From NCBI RefSeq assembly GCF_009882935.1, contig NZ_WTVA01000003.1:403904-467903 (forward strand): 64,000 nucleotides of DNA, in the 5' to 3' direction. The notes beneath the pieces are model-generated. The model was given only the letters and a program-made list of their open reading frames with translations, searched no databases and was not told the DNA's origin. Origin of the DNA: Sneathiella chungangensis (GTDB lineage: Bacteria; Pseudomonadota; Alphaproteobacteria; Sneathiellales; Sneathiellaceae). Shown piece by piece: positions 10,613 to 19,377 of the stretch. Numbering within the stretch: the first letter of the stretch is position 1; each line of letters starts with the position of its first letter. A program made the translations under genes and the position numbers.

Positions 10613-11281
10613 CTATCCGGTCCAGATGGCAAGCGTCCGGCTGAGATGCGCGTAGGGCGCGCCGTTCTCCTCATGCCAGGCGTTGAACGCGGCCTGCACC
10701 GCCGCCTGGTCTTTCTTGGAGGTCATTTTCCCCTTGGCGACGCCAAGCCTGTTGAGCGCCGTCACCACGTCCGCCGTCAGGATAAAGCCGTCCTTGCCCA
10801 TCATGCGGACGAAATAGGGGCCCGAATTGCCGCCGAGCTGCTTGAAGCGTTTCTTGATATCCTCATAGAGCCCGATGATGTCACTCGACGGCCAGTCGGC
10901 AAGATAATTGCCGATGGAGCCGAACTCCTTTTGCAGCTCGACCATGGCGAGGGCGTTATGATGGGTCGCGCGGATCTTGCCGAGATGGCGGATGATCGCC
11001 GGGTTGTCCATCAGCCCCGCGATATCATCCTCGCTCATGAAGGCGACCTTGGCGGGCTCGAAGCCATGAAAGGCATCCTCGAAGGCCGGCCATTTGTTCC
11101 GCACCATGGTCTGGTTGAGGCCGGTCGAGAAAATGCGAAAAGACATGTCGGAAAAGCTTTGCGCGGGATTTATTTTTCTAAGCTCCGCGTCCGGTTTGAT
11201 GTCCGGCATCCGGGCCGCGAGCTCAGACGCCCCGCCCGCATTCTCTTGCGCTTTCGCGCGGATTTCCGCAAAGGATATCAT
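10613..11281 (-). CDS. DNA-3-methyladenine glycosylase I-like protein (Tag family, diverged)
   Basis: The 222-residue protein matches the helix-hairpin-helix alkylbase glycosylase Tag in its middle: a FRIFSTGLNQTMVRNKWPAF segment corresponds to the Tag SWxTVLxKR region, followed by HGFEPAKVAFM and GSIGNYLADWP. The N-terminal RCxW and the C-terminal His/Cys zinc-snap residues of E. coli Tag are not seen, so it belongs to a diverged subclass and its glycosylase activity is uncertain. ATG 11281 is chosen because GGGAGG precedes it at good spacing; an ATG eight codons upstream is less likely. It follows the molybdenum-hydroxylase genes on the same strand. Confidence 0.75.
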   Translation of the reverse strand: MISFAEIRAKAQENAGGASELAARMPDIKPDAELRKINPAQSFSDMSFRIFSTGLNQTMVRNKWPAFEDAFHGFEPAKVAFMSEDDIAGLMDNPAIIRHLGKIRATHHNALAMVELQKEFGSIGNYLADWPSSDIIGLYEDIKKRFKQLGGNSGPYFVRMMGKDGFILTADVVTALNRLGVAKGKMTSKKDQAAVQAAFNAWHEENGAPYAHLSRTLAIWTG

Positions 11282-11331
11282 CCATAGCCTCCCGCTCGCT
11301 TTCATCCCGCGGCCAGCTTATCGATTTCCCG

Positions 11332-13599
11332 TCAGGCGATAAAGCCGTTTTTGCTGATCGGCAATTCGCGGATGCGTTCCCCGGTCGCCGCGAACAGGGC
11401 ATTGGCGAGGGCCGGGGCTATGGGCGGGGTTGCAACTTCGCCGATACCGCCCAGCCGCCGCCCGCTCTGCGCCAGATGCACCTCGATCTCCGGGCAGCCC
11501 GCAAGGCGGACCATCTCGTAATCGGGGAAATTGCTGTTGACCACGGCGCCCCCCTCGATCTCGATCTCGCCGTAGAGCGCGGCGGTCAGGCCGAACAGGA
11601 TCCCGCCCTCCATCTGCGCGGTTACCGTGTCGGGATTGACGACCGCGCCGCAATCGACGACGCAATAGACCTTGTCGACCGTCACTTCCTTGCTGCCGTT
11701 CGCCGTCACCTCGACGACCTGACCGACGATGGAGGAGAAGGATTCGTGCAGCGCGACGCCGCGTCCGCGCCCGGGTGGCAGCGGTTCCGACCAGCGGCTC
11801 ACCTCGGCGAGCTTTCTCAGGACATCGGCGAAATCCCGATGCCCCTCAAGATGGGCGAGGCGGAATTCAATCGGGTCCTTGCCGGCGGCATGGGCCATTT
11901 CATCCATAAAGGATTCGGTAAAAAAGGCGTTATAGGAATGGCCGACGCTCCGCCAGAAGCCGACCGGGATGGGCAGCTTGACCGGCACATGATCGACCAT
12001 GCGGTTGGCGAATTCATAGGGAATATCCGCCGCGCCCTCGCTCGTTGTGTTGTCCGGCATGTCCATTGCCGCCCAGGGCAGCAGCCGTTCGGTGAAGGAG
12101 CCGGAAACCGACTGGCTGGCTATCCGGTTCGCCCAGCCGGTAATCCTGCCGTCCGGGCCGAGTGCCCCGTCGAACCGGCTGACGGCGGCGGGGCGGTAGA
12201 TATCATGCTGGATGTCATTCTCCCGCGTCCAGATCAGCTTGACCGGACGCCCCTTCACCGCCTTGGCGATGGTCACCGCCAGATAGACAAGATCGATCTC
12301 GGCGCGCCGCCCGAAACCGCCGCCGAGCAGCGTGGTATGCACGGTCACATTCTCCGCCGGGACATCGGCGAATTTCTCGGCGAACCATTTGACGAGGGTC
12401 GGCGCCTGATTGGGCATCCAGATCTCGACGCCGGTTTCCGTGACCTTCGCCGTGCAGTTCATCGGCTCCATGCAGGCATGGGCGAGGAAGGGGGCTTTAT
12501 AGACCGCGTGAACCGGCTGGGCGGAGGCCGTGATTGCCGCCGCCGCATCGCCGTCTTCCGAATAGACGCGCGCATCGTCGCTGTCGAGGCTTTCTTCCAG
12601 AAGCGTGAGGATACCGGCGGAGGAATAGTCCTTCGCCGGACCGTCGTTGAAGCTGGCGGGTAGCGCCTCGACGGCGGTTTTCGCCCGCCAGAAACTGTTG
12701 GCGACGACGGCAACGCCGATATCGAAGGGCACGACCGCGATCACGCCCGGCATCCCCCGAACCGCCTCTGCGTCATGGGAGGCGAGGGTGCCGCCGAAGA
12801 CCGGCGCTAGCTTGACGGCGGCATGGGCCATGCCCTCCACCTCGACATCGACGCCGAAGACCGCCGTCCCGTCGACCTTCTCCGGGATATCGACGCGCAT
12901 TTGCGGTTTGCCGATCAGTTTGAAGTCGCGGCTGTCCTTGAGTGTCGGGGTGGTCGTCACGGCCTCGGACGCGGCCCGTTCGACGAAATCGCCGAAACCG
13001 CCCGAGGCGCCGCTTGCTGCATGGCTGATCACGCCGTTCTCGACCGTTATCTCACCCGCCGGCACATCCCAGTCGCGCGCGGCGGCCTGCACCAGCATCG
13101 CCTTCGCCGTCGCCCCTGCCTCGCGCATCGGGATCCAGGCATCGCGCACCGACGTGCTGCCGCCGGTCGCCTGAACGCCGAGGGTGCGGGCGACTTTCGC
13201 CATGCCCCAGGCGCCGACCGTCTCCTCGCCCTGGTGATGTCCGTCGGAGAAGGGAAGGGAATCCTTGATCATCGTGATATTGGCGTAGATATCGGCGATG
13301 GGCGCCTGTTCGACGACGATATCATCGAAATTCGCCTCCATTTCCTCGGCGACCAGCATGGCGAGCGCCGTATAGACGCCCTGTCCCATCTCGGCGCGCG
13401 GGACGGCGACGGTGACGATCCCGTTCCGGTCCACCTTGACCCAGGCGTTGAGCGCAATCTCCCCCTCCTCGGTGGTGGCGGTGAGGGCGGCGTTGTCCGG
13501 TTCGCCCTCGCGGAGGAAGCCATAGCCGACGGCGAGGGCGCCGCCGACAAGAATGCCGCCGACCAGGAATTTGCGCCGGGAAACGTTAAGCTTGGCCAT
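11332..13599 (-). CDS. iorB: Molybdenum hydroxylase large subunit (isoquinoline 1-oxidoreductase beta type), Tat-exported
   Basis: The 755-residue molybdopterin-binding subunit hydroxylates N-heterocycles or aldehydes using water. A twin-arginine signal (SRRKFLVGG at residues 7-15) predicts export to the periplasm. The molybdopterin motif LLGGGFGRRAE and the C-terminal GIGEVATPP containing the active-site Glu are visible. The small iron-sulfur partner is encoded immediately upstream (TGA-C-ATG), so the pair is translationally coupled. No FAD subunit is present, as usual for the Ior type. The c-type cytochrome acceptor often found with this class is absent nearby. The substrate is unknown. Confidence 0.88.
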   Translation of the reverse strand: MAKLNVSRRKFLVGGILVGGALAVGYGFLREGEPDNAALTATTEEGEIALNAWVKVDRNGIVTVAVPRAEMGQGVYTALAMLVAEEMEANFDDIVVEQAPIADIYANITMIKDSLPFSDGHHQGEETVGAWGMAKVARTLGVQATGGSTSVRDAWIPMREAGATAKAMLVQAAARDWDVPAGEITVENGVISHAASGASGGFGDFVERAASEAVTTTPTLKDSRDFKLIGKPQMRVDIPEKVDGTAVFGVDVEVEGMAHAAVKLAPVFGGTLASHDAEAVRGMPGVIAVVPFDIGVAVVANSFWRAKTAVEALPASFNDGPAKDYSSAGILTLLEESLDSDDARVYSEDGDAAAAITASAQPVHAVYKAPFLAHACMEPMNCTAKVTETGVEIWMPNQAPTLVKWFAEKFADVPAENVTVHTTLLGGGFGRRAEIDLVYLAVTIAKAVKGRPVKLIWTRENDIQHDIYRPAAVSRFDGALGPDGRITGWANRIASQSVSGSFTERLLPWAAMDMPDNTTSEGAADIPYEFANRMVDHVPVKLPIPVGFWRSVGHSYNAFFTESFMDEMAHAAGKDPIEFRLAHLEGHRDFADVLRKLAEVSRWSEPLPPGRGRGVALHESFSSIVGQVVEVTANGSKEVTVDKVYCVVDCGAVVNPDTVTAQMEGGILFGLTAALYGEIEIEGGAVVNSNFPDYEMVRLAGCPEIEVHLAQSGRRLGGIGEVATPPIAPALANALFAATGERIRELPISKNGFIA

Positions 13600-13600
13600 G

Positions 13601-14059
13601 TCAGTCCCCTCCCTGCAGTTGGGCGGCGCGCTTTATCGCCTTCTTGATGCGCGGATAGGTGCCGCAGCGGCAGATATTGGTGATGCTTTCAGCGATGTCG
13701 TCATCGCTCGGCGCGGGATTTTCCGCGAGCAGGGCGGAGACCGCCATGATCATGCCCGACTGGCAATAGCCGCATTGCGGGACCTGTTCCTCGATCCAGG
13801 CCTGCTGCACCGCCGAAAGTTTATCGCCGCCGATGCCTTCGATGGTGGTGATTTTCGCGCCCACCGCGTCGGCGACGGGATAGCTGCAGGAGCGCACGGG
13901 CGCGCCGTCCAGATGCACCGTGCAGGCGCCGCAGGCGGCAATGCCGCAGCCGAACTTGGTGCCCTTCAGATTGACGGTGTCGCGGAGCACCCAGAGCAGG
14001 GGCGTGTCGTCTTCCACGTCGACGTCATATGAGGCGCCGTTGATGTCGAGTTTCAGCAT
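13601..14059 (-). CDS. iorA: [2Fe-2S] subunit of the molybdenum hydroxylase (IorA type)
   Basis: The 152-residue small subunit has two [2Fe-2S] clusters that pass electrons from the molybdenum site. The plant-type motif [16 protein letters not shown] is at about residues 37-52, and the second cluster cysteines lie in QCGYCQSGM (about 96-104) and [10 protein letters not shown] (about 130-139). It has no signal peptide and presumably rides with the Tat-exported large subunit as a folded complex. A clear GGGAGAG ribosome site precedes ATG 14059. Confidence 0.93.
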   Translation of the reverse strand: MLKLDINGASYDVDVEDDTPLLWVLRDTVNLKGTKFGCGIAACGACTVHLDGAPVRSCSYPVADAVGAKITTIEGIGGDKLSAVQQAWIEEQVPQCGYCQSGMIMAVSALLAENPAPSDDDIAESITNICRCGTYPRIKKAIKRAAQLQGGD

Positions 14060-14152
14060 GATCTCTCCCGTAGTGGCCGGTGGCGGCTGGTCCTTAAGGG
14101 CAATATAGGAAGATTTTGCGCGAGCGGTAATGCTAATTCACGATTGCCCGGC

Positions 14153-15955
<1,803 letters not shown>

Positions 15956-16009
15956 ACCCCTTTATACAACCATCCGCCCGTTGTTCAATGGACGAATGGA
16001 GGCGGAGGG

Positions 16010-16300
16010 TCATTCACGGTCGTCCGCCGGGCGCCAGCCGCGCTGCTTGAGCTGTTCCTTGAGCGCCTGGATCTCGAGCGCGGCCTCGGCCAGCAGATGC
16101 TTGAGGCGCCGGTTCTCCTCATCGACCTTTTTGAGCCGGTCCATCTCCTCGGCGCCGCTTCTCTCCGCCCGCTTTTTCCAGCGGTAGATCGTCGCCTTCG
16201 ATATCCTGTGTTTTCTGGCGGCCTCCTCGACCGTCTGGCCGTCGGCCAGTTCCTGAAGGATCATCCTGACCTCCTGCGGGGTGTAGTATTTGCGTTCCAT
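16010..16300 (-). CDS. Orphan IS3 OrfA-like helix-turn-helix protein
   Basis: The 96-residue protein has the architecture of IS3-family (IS2/IS407 group) transposase OrfA: a helix-turn-helix at about residues 21-43 (VEEAARKHRISKATIYRWKK) and a leucine-zipper-like helix at 53-85 (ENRRLKHLLAEAALEIQALK). There is no OrfB downstream: 54 bases further on is recQ, and I see no terminal inverted repeats, so this is not an intact element. It lies directly downstream of the seven Reb genes on their strand. It may be a transposon relic or a domesticated DNA-binding regulator of the cluster; the complete reading frame favours retention. Confidence 0.7.
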   Translation of the reverse strand: MERKYYTPQEVRMILQELADGQTVEEAARKHRISKATIYRWKKRAERSGAEEMDRLKKVDEENRRLKHLLAEAALEIQALKEQLKQRGWRPADDRE

Positions 16301-16396
16301 GAGAGAACGTCCTCAATTGAAGGGTTTCTAGCGTGCCATCATGTCTCGGCTTTCCGGCTCCGTTTCATGTCACTGTCCTCTAGGTTTCTCTTCTCG

Positions 16397-16732
16397 CTAT
16401 TGCTGCTGCTTGCCAAGTTCGTTGACGACCGCCTGCAGCGCGGCGAGGTTTTCGGGGATTGCGCTGCCCGCGAGAAGTTCCTGCGAGGCCTTGGCCGCCG
16501 CCGCCGGATCGGTGCTCAGGAGCTGCTTGGAGGCTGCGATGGTAATGGCGTTATGGATGGAATAGCTGTGCTGCTGCTGGGAATTCACGTTTTGAAGGGC
16601 CAGCCCGATGGTATGGGCCATCTGCTGATAGAGGATGGCCATTGCCTCGGCAGGTGCATCGCCCAGCACGCTCAAGTTCGTCTGCGCGATGGATCCTGTT
16701 ATCTGGCTGTTCACATAGGACTCTGAGGTCAT
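16397..16732 (-). CDS. RebB-family R-body protein 7 (last of the cluster)
   Basis: The 111-residue protein is of the RebB (killing protein) family, small subunits that polymerise into R-body ribbons. It keeps the family opening YVNSQITGSIAQTNLSVLGD, the core AMAILYQQMAHTIGLALQNV and an ASQELLAG segment near residue 87, and ends in a glutamine run. It is the seventh gene in transcription order. AGGAGAG precedes ATG 16732. Assignment to RebB is by the N-terminal motif; its place in any filament is unknown. Confidence 0.87.
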   Translation of the reverse strand: MTSESYVNSQITGSIAQTNLSVLGDAPAEAMAILYQQMAHTIGLALQNVNSQQQHSYSIHNAITIAASKQLLSTDPAAAAKASQELLAGSAIPENLAALQAVVNELGKQQQ

Positions 16733-16788
16733 TGCCGCTCTCCTGGCTGTCTTCTTGAAAATCCGGATCTTCTGGCGTTGTCAAAGCC

Positions 16789-17190
16789 TTATTTCCGTAT
16801 CGGTGTCTGCGGTGGTGCCGGGGTTGCCGGCGCCGCGGCGGCCATATGCGCGGCATGGATATGGGCCGGGGCATGGCGGCGGTGCAGGCCGGCGTGGGAT
16901 CCGCCGCCCGCGAGCAGCCCGGCCGTATTCCGCGCCGCCGACGCGGAGGAGAGCGCCAGGAGCGACTGCAGGTTCTGCGCAGTCGAGGCGAGGCTGAGGC
17001 TGTACATGTTCTGCTGGTTGGCGACGGCATTCTGCATGGCCGTTCCGGCGGCCTGCGCCGTCGTCTGGTAGAGCGAGCCGATCGACTGCGCCGGGGCAAG
17101 GCCGATGTTCATCACATTCGCCTGGGTTATGGCATCGGTGATCTGGCTGTTCACCGATCTGACATGGCCTGAAGATTTTTGTGCTGTCAT
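16789..17190 (-). CDS. RebB-family R-body protein 6, with histidine/alanine-rich tail
   Basis: The 133-residue Reb protein opens with VNSQITDAITQANVMNIGLA and continues with GSLYQTTAQAAGTAMQNAVA, the RebB core. From about residue 95 the family pattern stops and is replaced by a tail with histidines at 99, 103, 106, 110, 112 and 115, then Ala/Pro-rich sequence to the end. A His-rich segment could respond to pH or bind metal, which is of interest because R-bodies of the Caedibacter type extend on acidification; that link is inference. A strong hairpin (17224-17266) lies just before this gene. Confidence 0.86.
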   Translation of the reverse strand: MTAQKSSGHVRSVNSQITDAITQANVMNIGLAPAQSIGSLYQTTAQAAGTAMQNAVANQQNMYSLSLASTAQNLQSLLALSSASAARNTAGLLAGGGSHAGLHRRHAPAHIHAAHMAAAAPATPAPPQTPIRK

Positions 17191-17223
17191 GGAACTATCC
17201 TGTTATCAAGGCGTCCGGCGGGT

Positions 17224-17266
17224 CGGATACTGCGCGCGAGGCGGCTGGCAATGCGCGCAGTATCCG
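17224..17266 (-). repeat. Perfect 14-bp inverted repeat between Reb genes 5 and 6
   Basis: Arms CGGATACTGCGCGC (17224-17237) and GCGCGCAGTATCCG (17253-17266) are exact reverse complements with a 15-base loop. No U tract follows on the transcribed strand, so it is not a standard terminator. A smaller stem (GAGAAG/CTTCTC, near 17278-17295) stands beside it. The likely roles are mRNA processing, stabilisation or partial attenuation to set subunit ratios. Confidence 0.75.
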
Positions 17267-17306
17267 GAAACCCATGGAGAAGACGGGGCTTCTCACGCCG
17301 TCGGGA

Positions 17307-17663
17307 TCATGTGTTAAATTTCGGGGCGTTGGAATTCTGGTCCTTGAAGCTGGCCAGAACGCCCTTCAGCGACGCCATGGTTTCCGCGACCGGGTTGCCG
17401 CTCAGGATTTCCTGGGTCGACTTGCCCTCCGCCGCGACGTCGAGCGTGTAGAGCAGGCTGACGGCGCCGGTGACGACGGCGGAATCGATGGAATTCTTGT
17501 GCTGCTGGTTGGCGACCATATTCTGCATCGACATACCTGTTGACTGGGCCATCATCTGGTAAAGCATGCCCATGGATTCGGCGGGCGCATCGCCCAGAAC
17601 CTTGACGTTCGTTTGTGTGACAGCATCCGTAATCTGGCTGTTCATCCAAGTGTTGTCCGCCAT
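17307..17663 (-). CDS. RebB-family R-body protein 5
   Basis: This 118-residue, close-to-canonical RebB protein has MNSQITDAVTQTNVKVLGDA at residues 7-26, SMGMLYQMMAQSTGMSMQNM in the core, VANQQHKNSIDSA and QEILSGNPVAE at about 83-93. There is no signal peptide, and the sequence is rich in Gln, Asn, Ser and Ala as expected of a self-assembling subunit. AAGGAG lies before ATG 17663. It resembles Reb proteins 3 and 4 most, suggesting recent duplication. Confidence 0.92.
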   Translation of the reverse strand: MADNTWMNSQITDAVTQTNVKVLGDAPAESMGMLYQMMAQSTGMSMQNMVANQQHKNSIDSAVVTGAVSLLYTLDVAAEGKSTQEILSGNPVAETMASLKGVLASFKDQNSNAPKFNT

Positions 17664-17704
17664 TATTCAACTCCTTTAGTTTTCAGTTCGTGAGAAAATT
17701 CAAA

Positions 17705-18025
17705 TCAGAATGCGCGGGCGGCGGCCTGAAGTGAGGTGAGCGCCTCGGCGACCGGGTTGCCCCCGAGAATTTCCGAGGTGGCTTTCGCGTCGGTCGAGGT
17801 GGCCATGGCGTAGAGCACGTTCGTGCCCTGCGTCGTCACCGCCAGATCGACGGTGTTGGCGCCCTGCTGGTTCGAGACGGCATTCTGCATACTGGCGCCG
17901 ACCACCTGGGCGAAGACCTGGTAGGCATTCGCCATGGCGATTGCGGGTGCATCCCCCAGAACGCCAACATTTGATTGGGTAACTGAATCGGTTATCTGGG
18001 CATTGACTGGTGTATCCCCTGGCAT
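17705..18025 (-). CDS. RebB-family R-body protein 4
   Basis: At 106 residues this is the shortest member and near the length usual for RebB. Visible are VNAQITDSVTQSNVGVLGDA, the core ANAYQVFAQVVGASMQNAVS, NQQGANTVDLAVTTQGTNVL and the C-terminal SEILGGNPVAEAL. It ends at residue 106 with no tail. AAAGGAG is well placed before ATG 18025, and 39 bases separate it from the stop of Reb gene 3. Confidence 0.92.
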   Translation of the reverse strand: MPGDTPVNAQITDSVTQSNVGVLGDAPAIAMANAYQVFAQVVGASMQNAVSNQQGANTVDLAVTTQGTNVLYAMATSTDAKATSEILGGNPVAEALTSLQAAARAF

Positions 18026-18064
18026 GGGTCATTCTCCTTTGCAAATATCAGGACAGGTTTCCTG

Positions 18065-18430
18065 TTAAGTGGATTGTTGGGGTTTAGACTGTTGTTCGGA
18101 TTGCGCTTTCTTCAACTCGACGATGATAGCCCGAAGCGCGGAGACTATTTCGGCGTTTACATTGCCTGACAGGATTTCCTGGGTCGCCTTCGCCTCGGAC
18201 GAACTGTCCATGCTGTAGAGCCTGGCGATTCCCTGGGTGACGATGGCGTTGTCGATGGTGTTCATGTTCTGCTGGTTGGCGACCGCGTTCTGCATGGACA
18301 CACCGACGGCCTGCGCCATCATCTGGTATACCGTGCCCATCGACTGGGCCGGCGCACCGCCGATCACCGCAAGGTTCGTTTGTGTCACGGCGTCGGTTAT
18401 TTGGCTGTTGACGGGTGTGTCGTTTGCCAT
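18065..18430 (-). CDS. RebB-family R-body protein 3
   Basis: This 121-residue protein has the clearest RebB sequence of the cluster: PVNSQITDAVTQTNLAVIGG (residues 6-25), SMGTVYQMMAQAVGVSMQNA (30-49), VANQQNMNTIDNAIVTQG (50-67) and QEILSGN (84-90). The tail is Lys/Gln-rich. A long purine-rich ribosome site precedes ATG 18430. A 444-base gap with several inverted repeats separates it from Reb gene 2, so genes 3-7 may form their own transcription unit. Confidence 0.93.
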   Translation of the reverse strand: MANDTPVNSQITDAVTQTNLAVIGGAPAQSMGTVYQMMAQAVGVSMQNAVANQQNMNTIDNAIVTQGIARLYSMDSSSEAKATQEILSGNVNAEIVSALRAIIVELKKAQSEQQSKPQQST

Positions 18431-18511
18431 CGGCTATACCTCTTTCCTTCCTGTCATTGACGATCGAGAGAGGGGGTTCCTCTTTCAATATGCTGAAGAC
18501 GCCCGCTCTTG

Positions 18512-18541
18512 AGAAAATGTGACGCGGGCATGAGATTTTCT
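18512..18541. repeat. Imperfect palindrome upstream of Reb gene 3
   Basis: Arms AGAAAAT (18512-18518) and ATTTTCT (18535-18541) are exact, and the symmetry continues inward with mismatches to about 13 bp per arm. It lies about 82 bases upstream of the Reb gene 3 start. Operator or attenuator are both possible. Confidence 0.45.
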
Positions 18542-18548
18542 TGCGATG

Positions 18549-18588
18549 GATGCGAATTCTCGCACCTCACATGAGACGAATTCGCATC
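18549..18588. repeat. Perfect 11-bp inverted repeat upstream of Reb gene 3
   Basis: GATGCGAATTC (18549-18559) and GAATTCGCATC (18578-18588) are exact reverse complements 18 bases apart, with a further CTCA/TGAG symmetry in the spacer. It lies in the non-coding gap between Reb genes 2 and 3, about 120 bases before the gene 3 start, where an activator or repressor site would be expected. Confidence 0.6.
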
Positions 18589-18834
18589 GGAAAGCTGCGG
18601 CGGCGCGGGCGGTGCGCGCAGGTTCCGGCGCGGTTGCGGGCGCCGGGTAATCGCCATGCGGGGCGGATAACTGGCGGAATTCCGGGGGTTTTCAGGCCGC
18701 TTCGGTGCGGGAGAGGCGGGCGGCTGCACTCCGCCGGGCGGGTCCTGTCCGGCAGGGGCCGCGCGCGGGCGGCGGAATGGGGCAGGGGCCGCGTGTCACG
18801 CTGTACCTGTCAAGGCAACCGGCCGCAGGGGCCG

Positions 18835-18863
18835 GGGAAAGAGGCGCGGGGTGCCGCTTTCCC
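18835..18863 (-). terminator. Stem-loop just downstream of Reb gene 2
   Basis: GGGAAAG (18835-18841) pairs with CTTTCCC (18857-18863), with an inner GGC/GCC. It starts 11 bases after the Reb gene 2 stop on the transcribed strand but lacks a U tract. It could end or protect the transcript of Reb genes 1-2. Confidence 0.4.
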
Positions 18864-18874
18864 GTGTCCGTCGA

Positions 18875-19318
18875 TTATCCGCCCATCTGTTTGACGATCT
18901 GGTCCATGGCGGCGGCGGTGGCGGCGACGGCATCGGCGGTGATGCCGGCGATTTCCTGGCTGGTTTGCGCGGCAAGGGCGGTGCCGCCCGCGCTGGTGAC
19001 CGCGTTGAGGCTGGTGACGGCGGCCTGGGTCTGGGCGTTCAGCGCCTGGGTGATGGCGGCGGCCTGCGCATTGTAGGATTCGCCGATCGTCGCCTTCTGG
19101 GCGCTGATCGACACCGCCTCGGCGTTCTTGAGCGCCGTCAACGCTGCCGCGCCGGCATTGGTGACGCTGTTCATCAGGTTCGAATTCGCCGTTGCATTTT
19201 CCAGCGCGAGACCGGAGGAATGGGCGACGAACTGGTACAGAAGTCCCATGGCGAAGGTCGCGCTGTCTTCGATTTTGGCGGGGGCGGGGGATCCGCCGGA
19301 GGAGGAGGAAGTGGCCAT
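18875..19318 (-). CDS. Divergent RebB-family protein 2, alanine-rich
   Basis: This 147-residue protein lacks the usual VNSQITDAVTQ opening; it starts with a Ser/Gly/Pro stretch and enters the family core at KIEDSATFAMGLLYQFVAHS (residues 15-34) and GLALENATANSNLMNS. From about residue 55 to the end it is an Ala/Thr/Gln/Asn-rich helix with a rough repeat (alternating AQ, AI/AV, TSLNA). The core alignment supports Reb membership; the long helical half is unusual and could be a structural or capping subunit (inference). Confidence 0.75.
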   Translation of the reverse strand: MATSSSSGGSPAPAKIEDSATFAMGLLYQFVAHSSGLALENATANSNLMNSVTNAGAAALTALKNAEAVSISAQKATIGESYNAQAAAITQALNAQTQAAVTSLNAVTSAGGTALAAQTSQEIAGITADAVAATAAAMDQIVKQMGG

Positions 19319-19377
19319 TGTTGTTATCCGTTAAATAAATGAATGAAATATGCTTACTTAAAGTTGTCAAAGTGATT

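Larger units (their letters stand above)
18431..18874. other. 444-base non-coding gap inside the Reb cluster
   Basis: No reading frame here has a credible ribosome site or family resemblance; those present are Pro/Arg-rich in every frame, as GC-rich non-coding DNA gives. The half next to gene 2 is very GC-rich, while the half next to gene 3 holds the two palindromes. It therefore looks like the leader and promoter region for Reb genes 3-7. Confidence 0.55.

Noticed and set aside
15956..16396. Complete IS3-type insertion sequence
   Set aside because: Only an OrfA-like frame is present; no OrfB with DDE motif, no terminal inverted repeats and no target duplication could be seen.
18449..18475. 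ECF-type promoter GGAAC...CGTC upstream of Reb gene 3
   Set aside because: The two elements are only about 13 bases apart, shorter than the 16-17 usual for ECF promoters, so I do not claim it.
18454..18894. Short frames on both strands in the Reb gap
   Set aside because: They are Pro/Arg-rich, lack ribosome sites and overlap inverted repeats; treated as non-coding.
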